A stretch of DNA of 64,000 nucleotides from an uncultured Chloroflexota bacterium (GCA_902786265.1 CADACE010000027.1:8844-72843), one strand, 5' to 3'; shown: positions 33,518 through 42,800, counted from the first letter of the stretch. Program-made: numbers and translations. Notes: generated by a model not told the origin, from the sequence alone.

Positions 33518-34258
33518 ATGGAGCAAATCGAACGATTCATCAAACACTGGATGAGGGCAGTCATCCTCATGCTCGCGGGAGCAGTACTCGGTTATATTCT
33601 CTGGATGTTTCTCCCGCAATACTACACCGCTGTCACCAGGCTGAGCGTCAGCATCGATTATAACCGTACCGGGAAGCTGGAGGATCTTGAAGAAGACCGG
33701 CTGCTCGGCATTACGGAAGATATCATCCATTCCGACAGCGTAATGGAACCTGTTTTCGCGAAAGCCTCCGACGATGATTATCAAACCTTTTTTGCCCGGA
33801 CAAGGACGACCAGGACCAATGAAACCTGGAGCCTTGCCGTCACGGGAAAAGACCCGGAGGAAACCGCGGAACTTTCTGTTATTTGGCTTGACAGCGCCTG
33901 GGACGCGCTGATGGATGCACTGCGTCATGCCATTTCTGCGGAATCCTGGCAAAATGAACTCGATGGGCTCACGCGCTGCATTCAGGATACCGCCCGCACA
34001 GCTTCACCTGCCGGCTGTCCGGATGATCCTGAGGAGATCTCCGCGCGAATTGACGACTATGCGCAGAATATCCGGGAGGAACTGCAAGCCTCCCGCGGGC
34101 TTTCGACCGCGATCCGGATCGGCAGCAAAGACCCGTCTCAGACAGAACTCCGTCCCGCTTCCCGTTCCGCCGCGGCGGATACAATGCTCGGAGCCTTTTG
34201 CGGGCTCATCGCGGCCTTTGCCCTTTGCTGGTTTCCGAAAGGAAGCGGCCAAAAATGA
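33518..34258 (+). CDS. Wzz-like polysaccharide co-polymerase
   Basis: The 246-residue protein has one membrane segment near residues 14-34 and another near 222-241, with an extracytoplasmic domain between them, the layout of chain-length determinant (Wzz/PCP) proteins. The first part (QYYTAVTRLSVSIDYN) is typical of the Wzz N-terminus. It overlaps the ligase gene by ATGA and so likely sets chain length of, or supports, the polymer that the ligase handles. There is no ribosome site, and TATACT at 33505-33510 is only seven bases from the ATG, so the mRNA may be leaderless. Confidence 0.75.
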   Translation: MEQIERFIKHWMRAVILMLAGAVLGYILWMFLPQYYTAVTRLSVSIDYNRTGKLEDLEEDRLLGITEDIIHSDSVMEPVFAKASDDDYQTFFARTRTTRTNETWSLAVTGKDPEETAELSVIWLDSAWDALMDALRHAISAESWQNELDGLTRCIQDTARTASPAGCPDDPEEISARIDDYAQNIREELQASRGLSTAIRIGSKDPSQTELRPASRSAAADTMLGAFCGLIAAFALCWFPKGSGQK

Positions 34259-35715
34259 AAGATTTGATGCTGCGGATTTCAGAAGGAAAACTTCTGAAAG
34301 GAATATGGGCAGTCTTCGTATTGCTTCTGCCGCTTACATCCGTCCCCGTCATCGTCCGTCTTGCCCATTCGGACGTTGTAGCCGCACCTTCCGCACTGCT
34401 GCTGCCTGTCCTCCTTTTATTTCTTGCGGTTCCTTTTGTGATCAGGCATAAAGAATTTCCCGAAAGCGCTGTTCCTCTTGTTTTTTTTGTATTGATCTCC
34501 CTGGCAGCCACAACCATATCTTTTTTTTATCAAATTCCCGCTTATAAAGGCAATGATCCCTTCCGCAGTTCAGCAACAGCGATCCTGACCCTGTTCATCG
34601 GGTTCAGTTTTTACCTGGTTTCCGTGCTGATGCACAGCAAAGAAGAAAAGGTGCGGTTCACCTTCCGGCTCATCAGCATCAGCGGAGCCGTTGTCTGCCT
34701 CTGGACCTTCGCACAGGCATTTTTCTGGTACCGGTACCAGCGATATCCGGAATGGATGAAGACCATCCAGTTCACGCTTTCTATCGGTTCTCTGTACCGT
34801 CAGCGTTTCGTCGGGTTCACGCTGGAGCCCTCCTGGCTGGCGCACCAATTGAATCTGCTCTATCTGCCGTTCTGGTTCGCCGCTTCCGTAACCGGATACA
34901 GCGCGTTCCGCGTCCGGCTGAAATTTCTGACCGTCGAACGTATCCTTTTCGCGGGAGGTCTTCTTATTCTTTTCCTGACACTTTCCCGTGTAGGGCTGGC
35001 AGCCTTCCTGATCACGGCTGCGTTCTGCGCCCTCGTATTTATAAGACGTATCGTAAAAAAACTGGCAGGAAATTTTCCGAAAGAAAGGCAGCGGATCATT
35101 ACCCTTGCCTGTTATTTTCTGCTCCTGCTTCTCCTCGCTCTTATCGCTTACGGCATCATACGCCTGCTGATGAAACTTGATTTCCGCATGGCAGGACTGC
35201 TGGATATTAACTTCCGCGGCCGTTCCGATCCGGTTTTTTACATTGCGGAAAAGCTCAGTATGGCAGCCCGGTTTGTTTACTGGGATGGCGGAGTCAGCGT
35301 ATTCAACGCACATCCGCTGCTGGGCGTCGGTGTCGGACATGCAGGCTATTACCTGCCGGACCTGCTGAATGACTATGCCTTCCGGCTGGTGGAAGTAAGA
35401 GATCTGCTGTTCCGATCCAATACACTGCTCAACATCAAGAGCCTCTGGATCCGCATCCTCGCGGAAAGCGGCATCATCGGATTTTGTTTTTTCTTTGTCT
35501 GGTATCTGCGCGGACTGCTTGTCTCCGCCTCGGAGCTGCGGTCTGACAACCTGACAAAAAGTACCGCTGCATGGATGGGCTGTTTCACACTGTTAGCCTT
35601 TCTGCTGGAAGGGTTCAGCCTGGACACTTACGCGCTGCCATATCTCTGGTTCAGCACCGGGCTCGCCGCGGGAGCCATTATGAGCCTGAAGACTAAAGAC
35701 GAAGGACAGTTATGA
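34255..35715 (+). CDS. O-antigen ligase/polymerase family membrane protein
   Basis: The 486-residue protein has about eleven hydrophobic segments and a large outer loop with the ligase hallmark HPLLGVGVGHAGYYLP (about 360-375). RFVGFTLEPSWLAHQL near 185 and LTLSRVGLAAFL near 242 also match the Wzy/WaaL family, which polymerises glycans or transfers them from undecaprenyl pyrophosphate. I use the ATG at 34255 that overlaps the upstream stop; an in-frame start at 34198 lies inside the Wzz-like gene. It overlaps the metalloprotease gene in another ATGA. Confidence 0.87.
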   Translation: MKDLMLRISEGKLLKGIWAVFVLLLPLTSVPVIVRLAHSDVVAAPSALLLPVLLLFLAVPFVIRHKEFPESAVPLVFFVLISLAATTISFFYQIPAYKGNDPFRSSATAILTLFIGFSFYLVSVLMHSKEEKVRFTFRLISISGAVVCLWTFAQAFFWYRYQRYPEWMKTIQFTLSIGSLYRQRFVGFTLEPSWLAHQLNLLYLPFWFAASVTGYSAFRVRLKFLTVERILFAGGLLILFLTLSRVGLAAFLITAAFCALVFIRRIVKKLAGNFPKERQRIITLACYFLLLLLLALIAYGIIRLLMKLDFRMAGLLDINFRGRSDPVFYIAEKLSMAARFVYWDGGVSVFNAHPLLGVGVGHAGYYLPDLLNDYAFRLVEVRDLLFRSNTLLNIKSLWIRILAESGIIGFCFFFVWYLRGLLVSASELRSDNLTKSTAAWMGCFTLLAFLLEGFSLDTYALPYLWFSTGLAAGAIMSLKTKDEGQL

Positions 35716-37565
35716 CGCAGCACCAGATGCGGCAGTTCCTTTTCCGGCGCATTATGTTTATCGCGGCACTGGCGCTTTTGTGCGCGGTCCCGATGCAAAA
35801 AGTTTCAGCGGCTGATGATCCCAAACCGAACGACAGCATGACAGCTGTACTATTGGGAAATATTCCAGCGGTACCAGCTCCCAACCTCACACCCCCTCCG
35901 GATTGGGAAATCGGAATGACGCATCTTTTCCGCGTCATGAACGTCGCGAGCGGTGCACTGCAATTCTGCAGTGCCCGCATCTTTCTCATTACGGATAACA
36001 TCGTTTTCTGGCTCGACGAAAAGGAAACGCAGCCCGTTCCGGAGCCGATCCGGCTTCGTCTGCAGCGGTTTGACAGGGAGACACTGCCGATGCTCCACAG
36101 CGTCTTTGGCGAGGAGAACAAACCGGGCATTGATAATGATCACCGTTTCCACGTACTGTTCACAGATTTGATCGGTGAACAGTACAACGGTTATTTTTCA
36201 TCAGAAGATACGGCTGATCCCCGCATACGGCCCGGCTCCAACGGGATGGATCTGCTTATCCTCAACACGGCGCTGTTCACACAGGGAGATAACGCGGTGA
36301 TCAATACCCTGTCGCATGAATCCCAGCACATGATCCATTACCGTTATGACCAGAATGAACAGACATTCATCAATGAAGGTTTGTCGGGGCTGGCAGAATA
36401 TCTTGCGCTCGGCATCGTCAGGGATACCTTTATCCGCAATTACCTGTATGATACGGGACGCTCTCTGATCTGGTGGCCTGAAAGCGGCAATAACGCGCCG
36501 TATTACGGGTCATCCTTCCTCTTCTGTACCTACCTTTACGACCGCTTCGGAGCTGATTTCATTCATGAACTGGTCCGCCGTCAGGAAAACGGACTGAACG
36601 GCATTGACCGGGCTTTGCTGCGCTGCCGGCAGCCTTATTCCGCGGATGATGTGTTTCAGCAATGGACAGCGGCCCTGCTCGGGCAGCTGCTGCGCTCTCC
36701 GGTAAAGGACTGGAATTACCCGAACTACGCTTTTCCCCAGCAGGAAATATACCGTGACATCAAAACACTTTACTGCAACGTCTCAGAGATCCACGAAACC
36801 GCGCAGTATGGCATCCGTTTCTACCAAAGCACCTGTCCGGGCAGCTTCCGGATCACAGTGGAAGGACAGGCTGAAAGTCCTGTCACAAATCTGAGTATCC
36901 CATCCGGAGAAACCGCCTGGTGGGGAGGAGCTTACAGTAATTCCATGTCTCTTCTGAGCCATGAATTCGATTTAAAAGATGCATCCGAGCCCATACTGCT
37001 GGAATACGACACCGTTTATGATATAGAAAAAGGATATGATTTTTATTATCTGATACTTACCGATGAAGCCGGCAAAGTTCACCGGCTCACTCCCTCCACC
37101 GCGACGGAATATGACCCTGCTGAATTGAATCTGGGCAGCGGTTCCACAGGAAATTCAGGCGGCGACATTCATGAAGCAATCGATTTGAGCCAATGGCGCG
37201 GGCAAAAGATCCGCGTGACCTTTGTCTACCTGACAGATACCTCAGGTGTGGGAGACGGCATTCTGCTGGACAATATCGAAATCAGGGCCACAGGCTTCCG
37301 TGACAGCGCCGGGGAAACACAAGGCTGGCAGGCAGAAGGCTTTTCAAAGATCCAAAAATCTGTCCCGCAGCGCTTTTCGCTCACCATTCTCCATCCGCAG
37401 AATAACGGGACAAGCAGGGCAGAATTACGCTTTTTTGACGGCGGCAGCCCCGTAACCGCGGAATGTCCGGAAGGGAACTGCGCATTTGCCGTCAGTCCGG
37501 TAAACCGGGATATCCGTGCAAGAACCTCATTTACAGTCCTGACTGATCCATATCCATTCAATTAG
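35712..37565 (+). CDS. exported M30-like zinc metalloprotease
   Basis: The 617-residue protein has a signal peptide (about 1-33) and the zinc motif HESQH at 202-206, followed by INEGLSGLAEYL with Glu222, as in hyicolysin-type (M30) and related gluzincin proteases. The N-terminal propeptide-like region lies between. The C-terminal third (about 380-617) holds beta-rich domains, including one with DLSQWRGQKIRVTFVYLTDTSGVGDGILLDNIEI like the MAM/jelly-roll modules of immune-inhibitor-A proteases. Coupled translation with a polysaccharide ligase is unusual. Possible roles are surface protein processing or nutrient digestion. Confidence 0.85.
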   Translation: MTQHQMRQFLFRRIMFIAALALLCAVPMQKVSAADDPKPNDSMTAVLLGNIPAVPAPNLTPPPDWEIGMTHLFRVMNVASGALQFCSARIFLITDNIVFWLDEKETQPVPEPIRLRLQRFDRETLPMLHSVFGEENKPGIDNDHRFHVLFTDLIGEQYNGYFSSEDTADPRIRPGSNGMDLLILNTALFTQGDNAVINTLSHESQHMIHYRYDQNEQTFINEGLSGLAEYLALGIVRDTFIRNYLYDTGRSLIWWPESGNNAPYYGSSFLFCTYLYDRFGADFIHELVRRQENGLNGIDRALLRCRQPYSADDVFQQWTAALLGQLLRSPVKDWNYPNYAFPQQEIYRDIKTLYCNVSEIHETAQYGIRFYQSTCPGSFRITVEGQAESPVTNLSIPSGETAWWGGAYSNSMSLLSHEFDLKDASEPILLEYDTVYDIEKGYDFYYLILTDEAGKVHRLTPSTATEYDPAELNLGSGSTGNSGGDIHEAIDLSQWRGQKIRVTFVYLTDTSGVGDGILLDNIEIRATGFRDSAGETQGWQAEGFSKIQKSVPQRFSLTILHPQNNGTSRAELRFFDGGSPVTAECPEGNCAFAVSPVNRDIRARTSFTVLTDPYPFN

Positions 37566-37683
37566 AATCAGATTAGAAACACAGAGACCTGTAAAAAATA
37601 TTGTATGATTATATTCGGCAGACGCAAAAGCAGCAAAATGCCGGAGCTGACTGCTGAAAACGAAAAACAAGGAGGACGGAACG

Positions 37684-38046
37684 ATGAAATTCATTGGAAA
37701 TCTGTTATGGTTTATATTCGGCGGGCTTATCATGGGCGCAAGCTGGTTCCTTGCCGGTTTAATTTGGTGTGTTACGATCATCGGTATTCCGTGGGGCGTA
37801 CAGTGCTTTAAATTCGCGAAATTATGCTTATTCCCCTTCGGAAAGGAAGTCAGATACGGCGGCGGTGCCGGTTCACTGATTTTGAACATCATCTGGATCG
37901 CGATCACCGGAGTTCCTATGGCAATCGAATCGCTGATCATCGGATTGATCTTATGCGTCACAATTGTCGGTATCCCGTTCGGGAAACAGTGCTTCAAGAT
38001 GGCGAAGCTCGCCCTTATGCCCTTCGGTACCGAAATCATCGGGTAA
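37684..38046 (+). CDS. YccF-domain inner-membrane protein
   Basis: The 120-residue protein consists of two YccF repeats, each with a membrane hairpin and the motif GIPWGVQCFKFAKL or GIPFGKQCFKMAKL followed by a PFG segment. Family members are small inner-membrane proteins of unknown function. GGAGG precedes the ATG at 37684. A bidirectional terminator follows. Confidence 0.92.
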   Translation: MKFIGNLLWFIFGGLIMGASWFLAGLIWCVTIIGIPWGVQCFKFAKLCLFPFGKEVRYGGGAGSLILNIIWIAITGVPMAIESLIIGLILCVTIVGIPFGKQCFKMAKLALMPFGTEIIG

Positions 38047-38082
38047 TTCAGAACGAAACTCACCGGTTCTGAACAGGAATAT

Positions 38083-38135
38083 AAAAGGACGGTCTCCTTT
38101 TGCGCAGCTGTGCGCTTTGCAGAGACCGTCCTTTT
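38083..38135. terminator. bidirectional Rho-independent terminator
   Basis: Perfect 14-base arms (38083-38096 and 38122-38135) with A4/T4 ends and a small inner hairpin. It serves the convergent YccF and CarD genes. Confidence 0.93.
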
Positions 38136-38153
38136 CTGCATTCAAATGTCCCG

Positions 38154-38678
38154 TTATTTCTCCTCGATCCTCCGGGTAATAAAGCTTTCCACTGAACGTA
38201 CCGGAATATCCATCACACCGGCAATTTCCCCGTAAAGCAGCTTCTCGCTGCTGTCACGGGCATGAGATTCAAATTCTGAAATGCGCTTCTTTTGCGCGGA
38301 AAGCTGTTTCCCTTTCCGGTAGATCGTCCGCAGCAGCAGAACCCAGTCCTTCGGGTTGCCGGAACGCATCAGGGAATTATAAGCCGTTTTCACATTTTCC
38401 TGGTCCAGGACCCGGTTTCCCGTCGGTTTGATCTCCAACGGTTCCATTGATGGCATGGCATCGATCATTTCCAGGATCTGATCTCGTTCCATCGGAGGAC
38501 GAAGCCTCCCGTCATGTTCCAAATCGATAAAGAAAGTCGTTCCGAAGCCGTCATCAGCCAAAGGAACCATTTCATAATAACTTCTTTCATCCTGGCCCGG
38601 AAAACGACGTCTGGAAATATTGATAATTTTACACATTCCATAATCATAATGGACAACTTTGTCACCGACAGCAAACAT
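38154..38678 (-). CDS. CarD-family transcription regulator
   Basis: The 174-residue protein has the N-terminal CarD/CdnL/TRCF RNA-polymerase-interaction domain (FAVGDKVVHYDYGMCKI ... SYYEMVPLADDGFGTTFFI, residues 2-50) and a helical C-terminal DNA-contact region. Such proteins stabilise open complexes at rRNA and other promoters in Chloroflexota, Actinobacteria and Clostridia. The gene stands alone between terminators. Confidence 0.92.
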   Translation of the reverse strand: MFAVGDKVVHYDYGMCKIINISRRRFPGQDERSYYEMVPLADDGFGTTFFIDLEHDGRLRPPMERDQILEMIDAMPSMEPLEIKPTGNRVLDQENVKTAYNSLMRSGNPKDWVLLLRTIYRKGKQLSAQKKRISEFESHARDSSEKLLYGEIAGVMDIPVRSVESFITRRIEEK

Positions 38679-38763
38679 TTCATCCTCCGTAATCTAATCA
38701 AAAAGCCGTCCGAACCACTCTTTAATTATACCTGATGGAATGATATGGTATATTCATGAAATA

Positions 38764-38775
38764 TGACATATGTCA
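38764..38775. promoter_or_regulatory. 12-bp perfect palindrome between divergent genes
   Basis: The sequence tgacatatgtca lies in the spacer between carD and the membrane gene. It resembles the palindromes at 9784 and 9820 (tgacatgtca core) with two extra central bases. Confidence 0.4.
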
Positions 38776-38832
38776 GACATCTTCCGCCTCATCGATAGCG
38801 CTGAATCAGCGGCAGAAATTGTGGAGATATCG

Positions 38833-38838
38833 TATAAT
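38833..38838 (+). promoter_or_regulatory. -10-like hexamer for the large membrane gene
   Basis: A perfect TATAAT but without a good -35 partner at the usual distance. Confidence 0.4.
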
Positions 38839-38846
38839 TAGTGTAA

Positions 38847-38906
38847 CTGTTCAGTACCCGGCGGGGCAGAATTCACAGCTGATCTCATATTCTTTACACT
38901 GAACAG
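38847..38906 (+). repeat. 5'-leader inverted repeat
   Basis: Arms ctgttcagt (38847-38855) and actgaacag (38898-38906) are perfect reverse complements in the leader of the membrane gene. They could fold into a stem just before the start codon and affect translation. Confidence 0.5.
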
Positions 38907-38934
38907 ACACTTGAAAACAAGGATACAGCGCGGA

Positions 38935-41217
38935 ATGACTCTAAAGACAAAACTGATCATCATCTTCATCATAGAAGCAGTCCTGCTTTTTGCCATATGT
39001 TTTACCGGTCTCAGAATTCCGGACAGGAACAAAGCGATACCGGTAACGGAATCTGCCGGCATGATGGAAAAAGATGAAGAAAGCGGCCGGTATATCCTTC
39101 CCGATACGCTCCAGCAGGAACCGCAAAAGACCGCTGTGCTCTCACTGAATTACGGGAAGCTGCAAAAGGGTACTTACCACGGGATCATTGAATATGAATC
39201 AGATCCCGATAATGAAGCAGAAATCAGTTTTTCCTGCTCAAATAATTCTTACATCAAAGCAAACAGGCTTTTCCTCGACCCGCATCTGAACCGGGCACAT
39301 TTTGATATCACGCTCACACAAACCGTCAACAACTTCACGATCATTGTCTCCGCGAGCAGCAGCAGTCCGCTTTCTCTTGAACCGGTGCTGACCCGCTCCA
39401 ATGCCGGCATGTACAAAAACCTTTTGTGCGTGCTCCTGCTCTGTTCCGCGCTTGAGTTTGCCTTTATCTGCCGGGCAAAAAGACCGCACCTGCTGAATAC
39501 AGCCGCGATCCTGCTCCTTGCCGCCCTGACAGCCTTCCTCCCCTACATGCTCACGGGGATCAAACCGGGGCATGACTTCACCTACCATTTTATGCGGATC
39601 GAAGGCCTCGCGAATGAATTGAGATACGGCCAGTTTCCCGTATACATGGAATCCATGTGGATCGGGGATTATGGCTATCCCGTCTCACTCTATTACAGCG
39701 ACATCTTTTTATATTTTCCCGCCCTGCTCCGTCTCATCGGATTTTCCTTCGATTCAGCATTCAAGATCTTTGTTTTTACTGTCAATATTTTTACCGCGGT
39801 CCTCGCTTATATCTCTTTCCGGAAGGTCTTCAAAAAGGATTCCGCTGCGTATGTGCTGGCGTTTGTTTACACCTGCTTTCCCTACAGGCTCATCGATATC
39901 TACGTCCGCAGCGCGGTCGGCGAATTCTGCGCCATTACCTTCCTGCCGCTGGTATGCGCCGGTTTTTACGGCATCTGCGTTACGGAGCCTCCGCAGAGCG
40001 GCAGGAAGCTTTCCGCTTACAAACCGTACATTTTCTGCCTTTCCTTCGGCATGACAGGCGTTTTTCTGAGCCATATCCTGACCACGGAAATGACTCTGGC
40101 CATGCTGATCCTTTTGTCGGTCCTTTTCTGCAGGAAGCTCGTCAAACCCTGCAGGATCCTGTCAATTGCGGCAGCCGCGTTCAACACGATCGTACTTTCG
40201 CTCATTTTCCTGATTCCCTTCATTGACTTTTACCTCAATAACGAGACAGAAATCAAAATGGGGATCGAAAGGGTGATCCCTGCCATTCAGGAGCAGGGTG
40301 TCCAGCCCGGAGAGCTTTTCCTCTTTACCAAAGAGATTTTCGGAAGCGGAGCCAACTCAGGACTTGAATCCCGCATGTATCTTTCGATCGGACTGACCCT
40401 GATGCTTTCCATTTCCGCGGCGGCAGCAGTGATCTTCCGGAAAAAAGGATCGAAAAAGCTGATCCTTTTCACTGTGATGTCCTGGTTCAGTCTCTTTCTA
40501 TCCTCAGCACTCTTCCCCTGGGATGGGTTGGCATATCATTCCCGGATCGGTGTTCTTTTCACCCAGATCCAATTTCCCTGGCGATTTTTGACCTTTGCCG
40601 GTTTGTTCGCTGTTTTGACACTCGGCACCCTTCTGGAAGAGGCCGCGCCGCTGCTCGACCCCGTCTCCACGCGTATCTCCGGACATAAAGAACTGCTGAA
40701 CATCTGTCTGTCCGTACTGATCTGCTTTATATCATTTATGGAATCCGTACATATTGCCTCCGCTTATACCCCCGGATGGGGTCGCGTCCGGTTTTTCAAT
40801 ACCAATGAGATCCCTGTCGGCACTGTCACGCCCTATCACATTTTGCGGCACGGCACCGACCCGGATTATTACACATACGATATCGGCGCGGAAAACGTCT
40901 CCGTACAAAAATTGAGTAAAAACGGCACCACATGGCAGATCCATTGCAAAACCGAAGATACCGGCGGAACAGTCACCATGCCGATCAACAATTATGACGG
41001 GTTCAAAGCCATTGATGAAACCGGCAGAGAATTCAGGATCTATGACGGAGAAAATAAATCTGTCAGTCTCATGCTCCCGCCGAATTATGAAGGGAACATC
41101 GAAATCGCCTTCCGGCCGCCAAGGTACTGGAAAGCCGCTGCCCTCATAAGCGGGATATACGCTGTTTTCCTGGTGCTCCTGATCTCGAAACGTGAGTCAC
41201 GGGGACAGGTTCCCTGA
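38935..41217 (+). CDS. large polytopic membrane protein, GT-C/YfhO-like
   Basis: This 760-residue protein starts with a membrane segment, an outer beta-rich domain (about 60-150), then about twelve hydrophobic segments, and a C-terminal soluble domain (about 640-735). The motif HDFTYHFMRIEGLANELRYGQFPVYM near residue 208 resembles the acceptor loop of GT-C enzymes related to YfhO. A role in glycosylating envelope polymers is likely. A TTG at 38911 is an alternative start. The C-terminal residues RESRGQVP and the stop are encoded by a REP-like palindrome, so the original C-terminus may have been replaced. Confidence 0.72.
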   Translation: MTLKTKLIIIFIIEAVLLFAICFTGLRIPDRNKAIPVTESAGMMEKDEESGRYILPDTLQQEPQKTAVLSLNYGKLQKGTYHGIIEYESDPDNEAEISFSCSNNSYIKANRLFLDPHLNRAHFDITLTQTVNNFTIIVSASSSSPLSLEPVLTRSNAGMYKNLLCVLLLCSALEFAFICRAKRPHLLNTAAILLLAALTAFLPYMLTGIKPGHDFTYHFMRIEGLANELRYGQFPVYMESMWIGDYGYPVSLYYSDIFLYFPALLRLIGFSFDSAFKIFVFTVNIFTAVLAYISFRKVFKKDSAAYVLAFVYTCFPYRLIDIYVRSAVGEFCAITFLPLVCAGFYGICVTEPPQSGRKLSAYKPYIFCLSFGMTGVFLSHILTTEMTLAMLILLSVLFCRKLVKPCRILSIAAAAFNTIVLSLIFLIPFIDFYLNNETEIKMGIERVIPAIQEQGVQPGELFLFTKEIFGSGANSGLESRMYLSIGLTLMLSISAAAAVIFRKKGSKKLILFTVMSWFSLFLSSALFPWDGLAYHSRIGVLFTQIQFPWRFLTFAGLFAVLTLGTLLEEAAPLLDPVSTRISGHKELLNICLSVLICFISFMESVHIASAYTPGWGRVRFFNTNEIPVGTVTPYHILRHGTDPDYYTYDIGAENVSVQKLSKNGTTWQIHCKTEDTGGTVTMPINNYDGFKAIDETGREFRIYDGENKSVSLMLPPNYEGNIEIAFRPPRYWKAAALISGIYAVFLVLLISKRESRGQVP

Positions 41218-41222
41218 CTCAC
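41192..41222 (+). repeat. REP-like palindrome, copy 1
   Basis: A 31-base element with outer arms gtgagtc and gactcac and a ggggacaggttccc core. It overlaps the 3' end of the membrane gene. It has the same orientation as copy 2 at 42770, and the two bracket the DUF1015 gene. Confidence 0.85.
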
Positions 41223-41355
41223 TCTCAGTCAGATACCCTTCTTCGCGTATTTCAGCGTGATTGTATCTGTTATCTTTTCCGAAATAACTTTATTTCTTTC
41301 GAAAACTGCCGGAATTTACAGCCGGATCAATCATTTTGATATGACCTAAATGCAC

Positions 41356-41392
41356 AAAAAATCCCGGAAACCTGCTGTCGCTTTTCCGGGAT
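41356..41392 (-). terminator. Rho-independent terminator of the DUF1015 gene
   Basis: On the minus strand, ten-base arms (41383-41392 and 41361-41370) are followed by a six-T run. Confidence 0.92.
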
Positions 41393-41423
41393 CATTTTAT
41401 TTACAGAGTAATAAAACTGTCTT

Positions 41424-42740
41424 TTACGGCAGAATCTGCTGTGCTTCAACATAGAAGCGTTTTTCGTGTGCTTCTCCCATAGAGAAGGTCTTGCGCGGGA
41501 GCGCACCGTCGTGAATGATCCCCTGGAAGAATCCGTTCTTGGAAACCGGCGGCAGATAGAAACCGGATACGTCCTGGCCGGCGGCGATCTCAATCAGGTC
41601 CTGCGCCCCATGGATGTAGTCGACCTTCTCATATTTTCCTTCGCCCAGCCATTTATCCAGTATCTGCTGGATGGAACCGACGCAGATCACGGAAGGCGCT
41701 TCCACAAATGTGGCGACAAAGGCTTTCCCGTTTTCCAGAATACCAAAGGCCTGTGTTCCGTCCGGGGTGGCATTGACTTTCTTCAACATTGCCTCTGCAT
41801 CCGCAGCCGCTTCGATCCTGATTTTCTCTCCCAGTTCCTTTTCGAACAGGGAAACGGCAGAATCCTTCGTCCCGAAAATTGCCCGGTGGATCGGCTCAAA
41901 CTGCTGCGCGGGATCATGGAGATTTTCCAGCTCCACCAGCGCGTAACGGGCGGGATGGTCCATGCCCCATTCAGCCTTATGGGCTTCCCAAATCGTCTTG
42001 GCGGTCGCCAGGGAATGATTGCCGTCACCGATCGCGAACAGGATGCGGTTTTTGTCACAGGCGGGGCCGTATTTCTTCGTGATGGTCTCATCTGACTGCA
42101 GCTCGGCGATCGTTTTGTAGATATGTTCTTCGTATTCCGGTTTGGCAAGGGAATAACCGGTGATGTGGCCGCTGCCCATCATCAGGTCGAAATCGTAGAC
42201 CTTCTTCATTTTCTCCCGCTGCGCGATGAGCGGCTCGATAAGCTTCTTTTCATTGTCATCGATCAGGACGAGAATATGCGGGACTTCCAGCGGGGCGCCT
42301 TCACGGATCTTGACCCGGGGCGGGATACGTTCCGCGACAGTGCCTTCTGTGGCGCGGATCCAGCTGGTGGAAGTCTTTGTATAGTCATAATCTTCCAGAT
42401 CAATGGTGAGCATCAGCCCCCAGCGGATCCCGTTGTCGATATGGCGTTCGACAAGGATCATGCCCGGATGGACATCAAAGAGATTTTCCGCGAGATATTT
42501 GCGCTCTTCCGCCTGAATATCAGCGATCTTCTTTTCTTCATTGATCTTCCCGAGATAGTATTCCGGGAAAGTGATCTTGAGCGTGGACGGGGCATCGCCC
42601 ACCAGCGCTTCGACCTTGTCCCAATAAGCTTTGTTGGAAGTGTACTGGTCACAGGCGATCACCGCCCATTTTGACATATCCACCGAGGCGTTCGGCAGCA
42701 GCATTTTCGGGGTTTTGATGATAGTAACGTTATTTGACAT
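41424..42740 (-). CDS. DUF1015-family protein
   Basis: The 438-residue protein belongs to the DUF1015 family: ACDQYTSNKAYW near residue 30, an EERKYLAENLFDVHPGMILVER stretch, MMGSGHITGY near 195, and the conserved FAIGDGNHSLATAK near 240. The family is widespread in anaerobes and remains without a proven reaction, although the GDGNHS motif suggests a nucleotide or metal site. It is a single-gene unit with a strong terminator and is bracketed by two REP-like palindromes in the same orientation. Confidence 0.88.
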   Translation of the reverse strand: MSNNVTIIKTPKMLLPNASVDMSKWAVIACDQYTSNKAYWDKVEALVGDAPSTLKITFPEYYLGKINEEKKIADIQAEERKYLAENLFDVHPGMILVERHIDNGIRWGLMLTIDLEDYDYTKTSTSWIRATEGTVAERIPPRVKIREGAPLEVPHILVLIDDNEKKLIEPLIAQREKMKKVYDFDLMMGSGHITGYSLAKPEYEEHIYKTIAELQSDETITKKYGPACDKNRILFAIGDGNHSLATAKTIWEAHKAEWGMDHPARYALVELENLHDPAQQFEPIHRAIFGTKDSAVSLFEKELGEKIRIEAAADAEAMLKKVNATPDGTQAFGILENGKAFVATFVEAPSVICVGSIQQILDKWLGEGKYEKVDYIHGAQDLIEIAAGQDVSGFYLPPVSKNGFFQGIIHDGALPRKTFSMGEAHEKRFYVEAQQILP

Positions 42741-42769
42741 TGGCTTCCCTCCGTTATTCTTTCGTCAGA

Positions 42770-42800
42770 ATGAGTCACGGGGACAGGTTCCCAGACTCAC
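42770..42800 (+). repeat. REP-like palindrome, copy 2
   Basis: Matches copy 1 at 41192 apart from a few bases, with tgagtc and gactca arms. It lies 29 bases upstream of the DUF1015 start. Confidence 0.85.
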
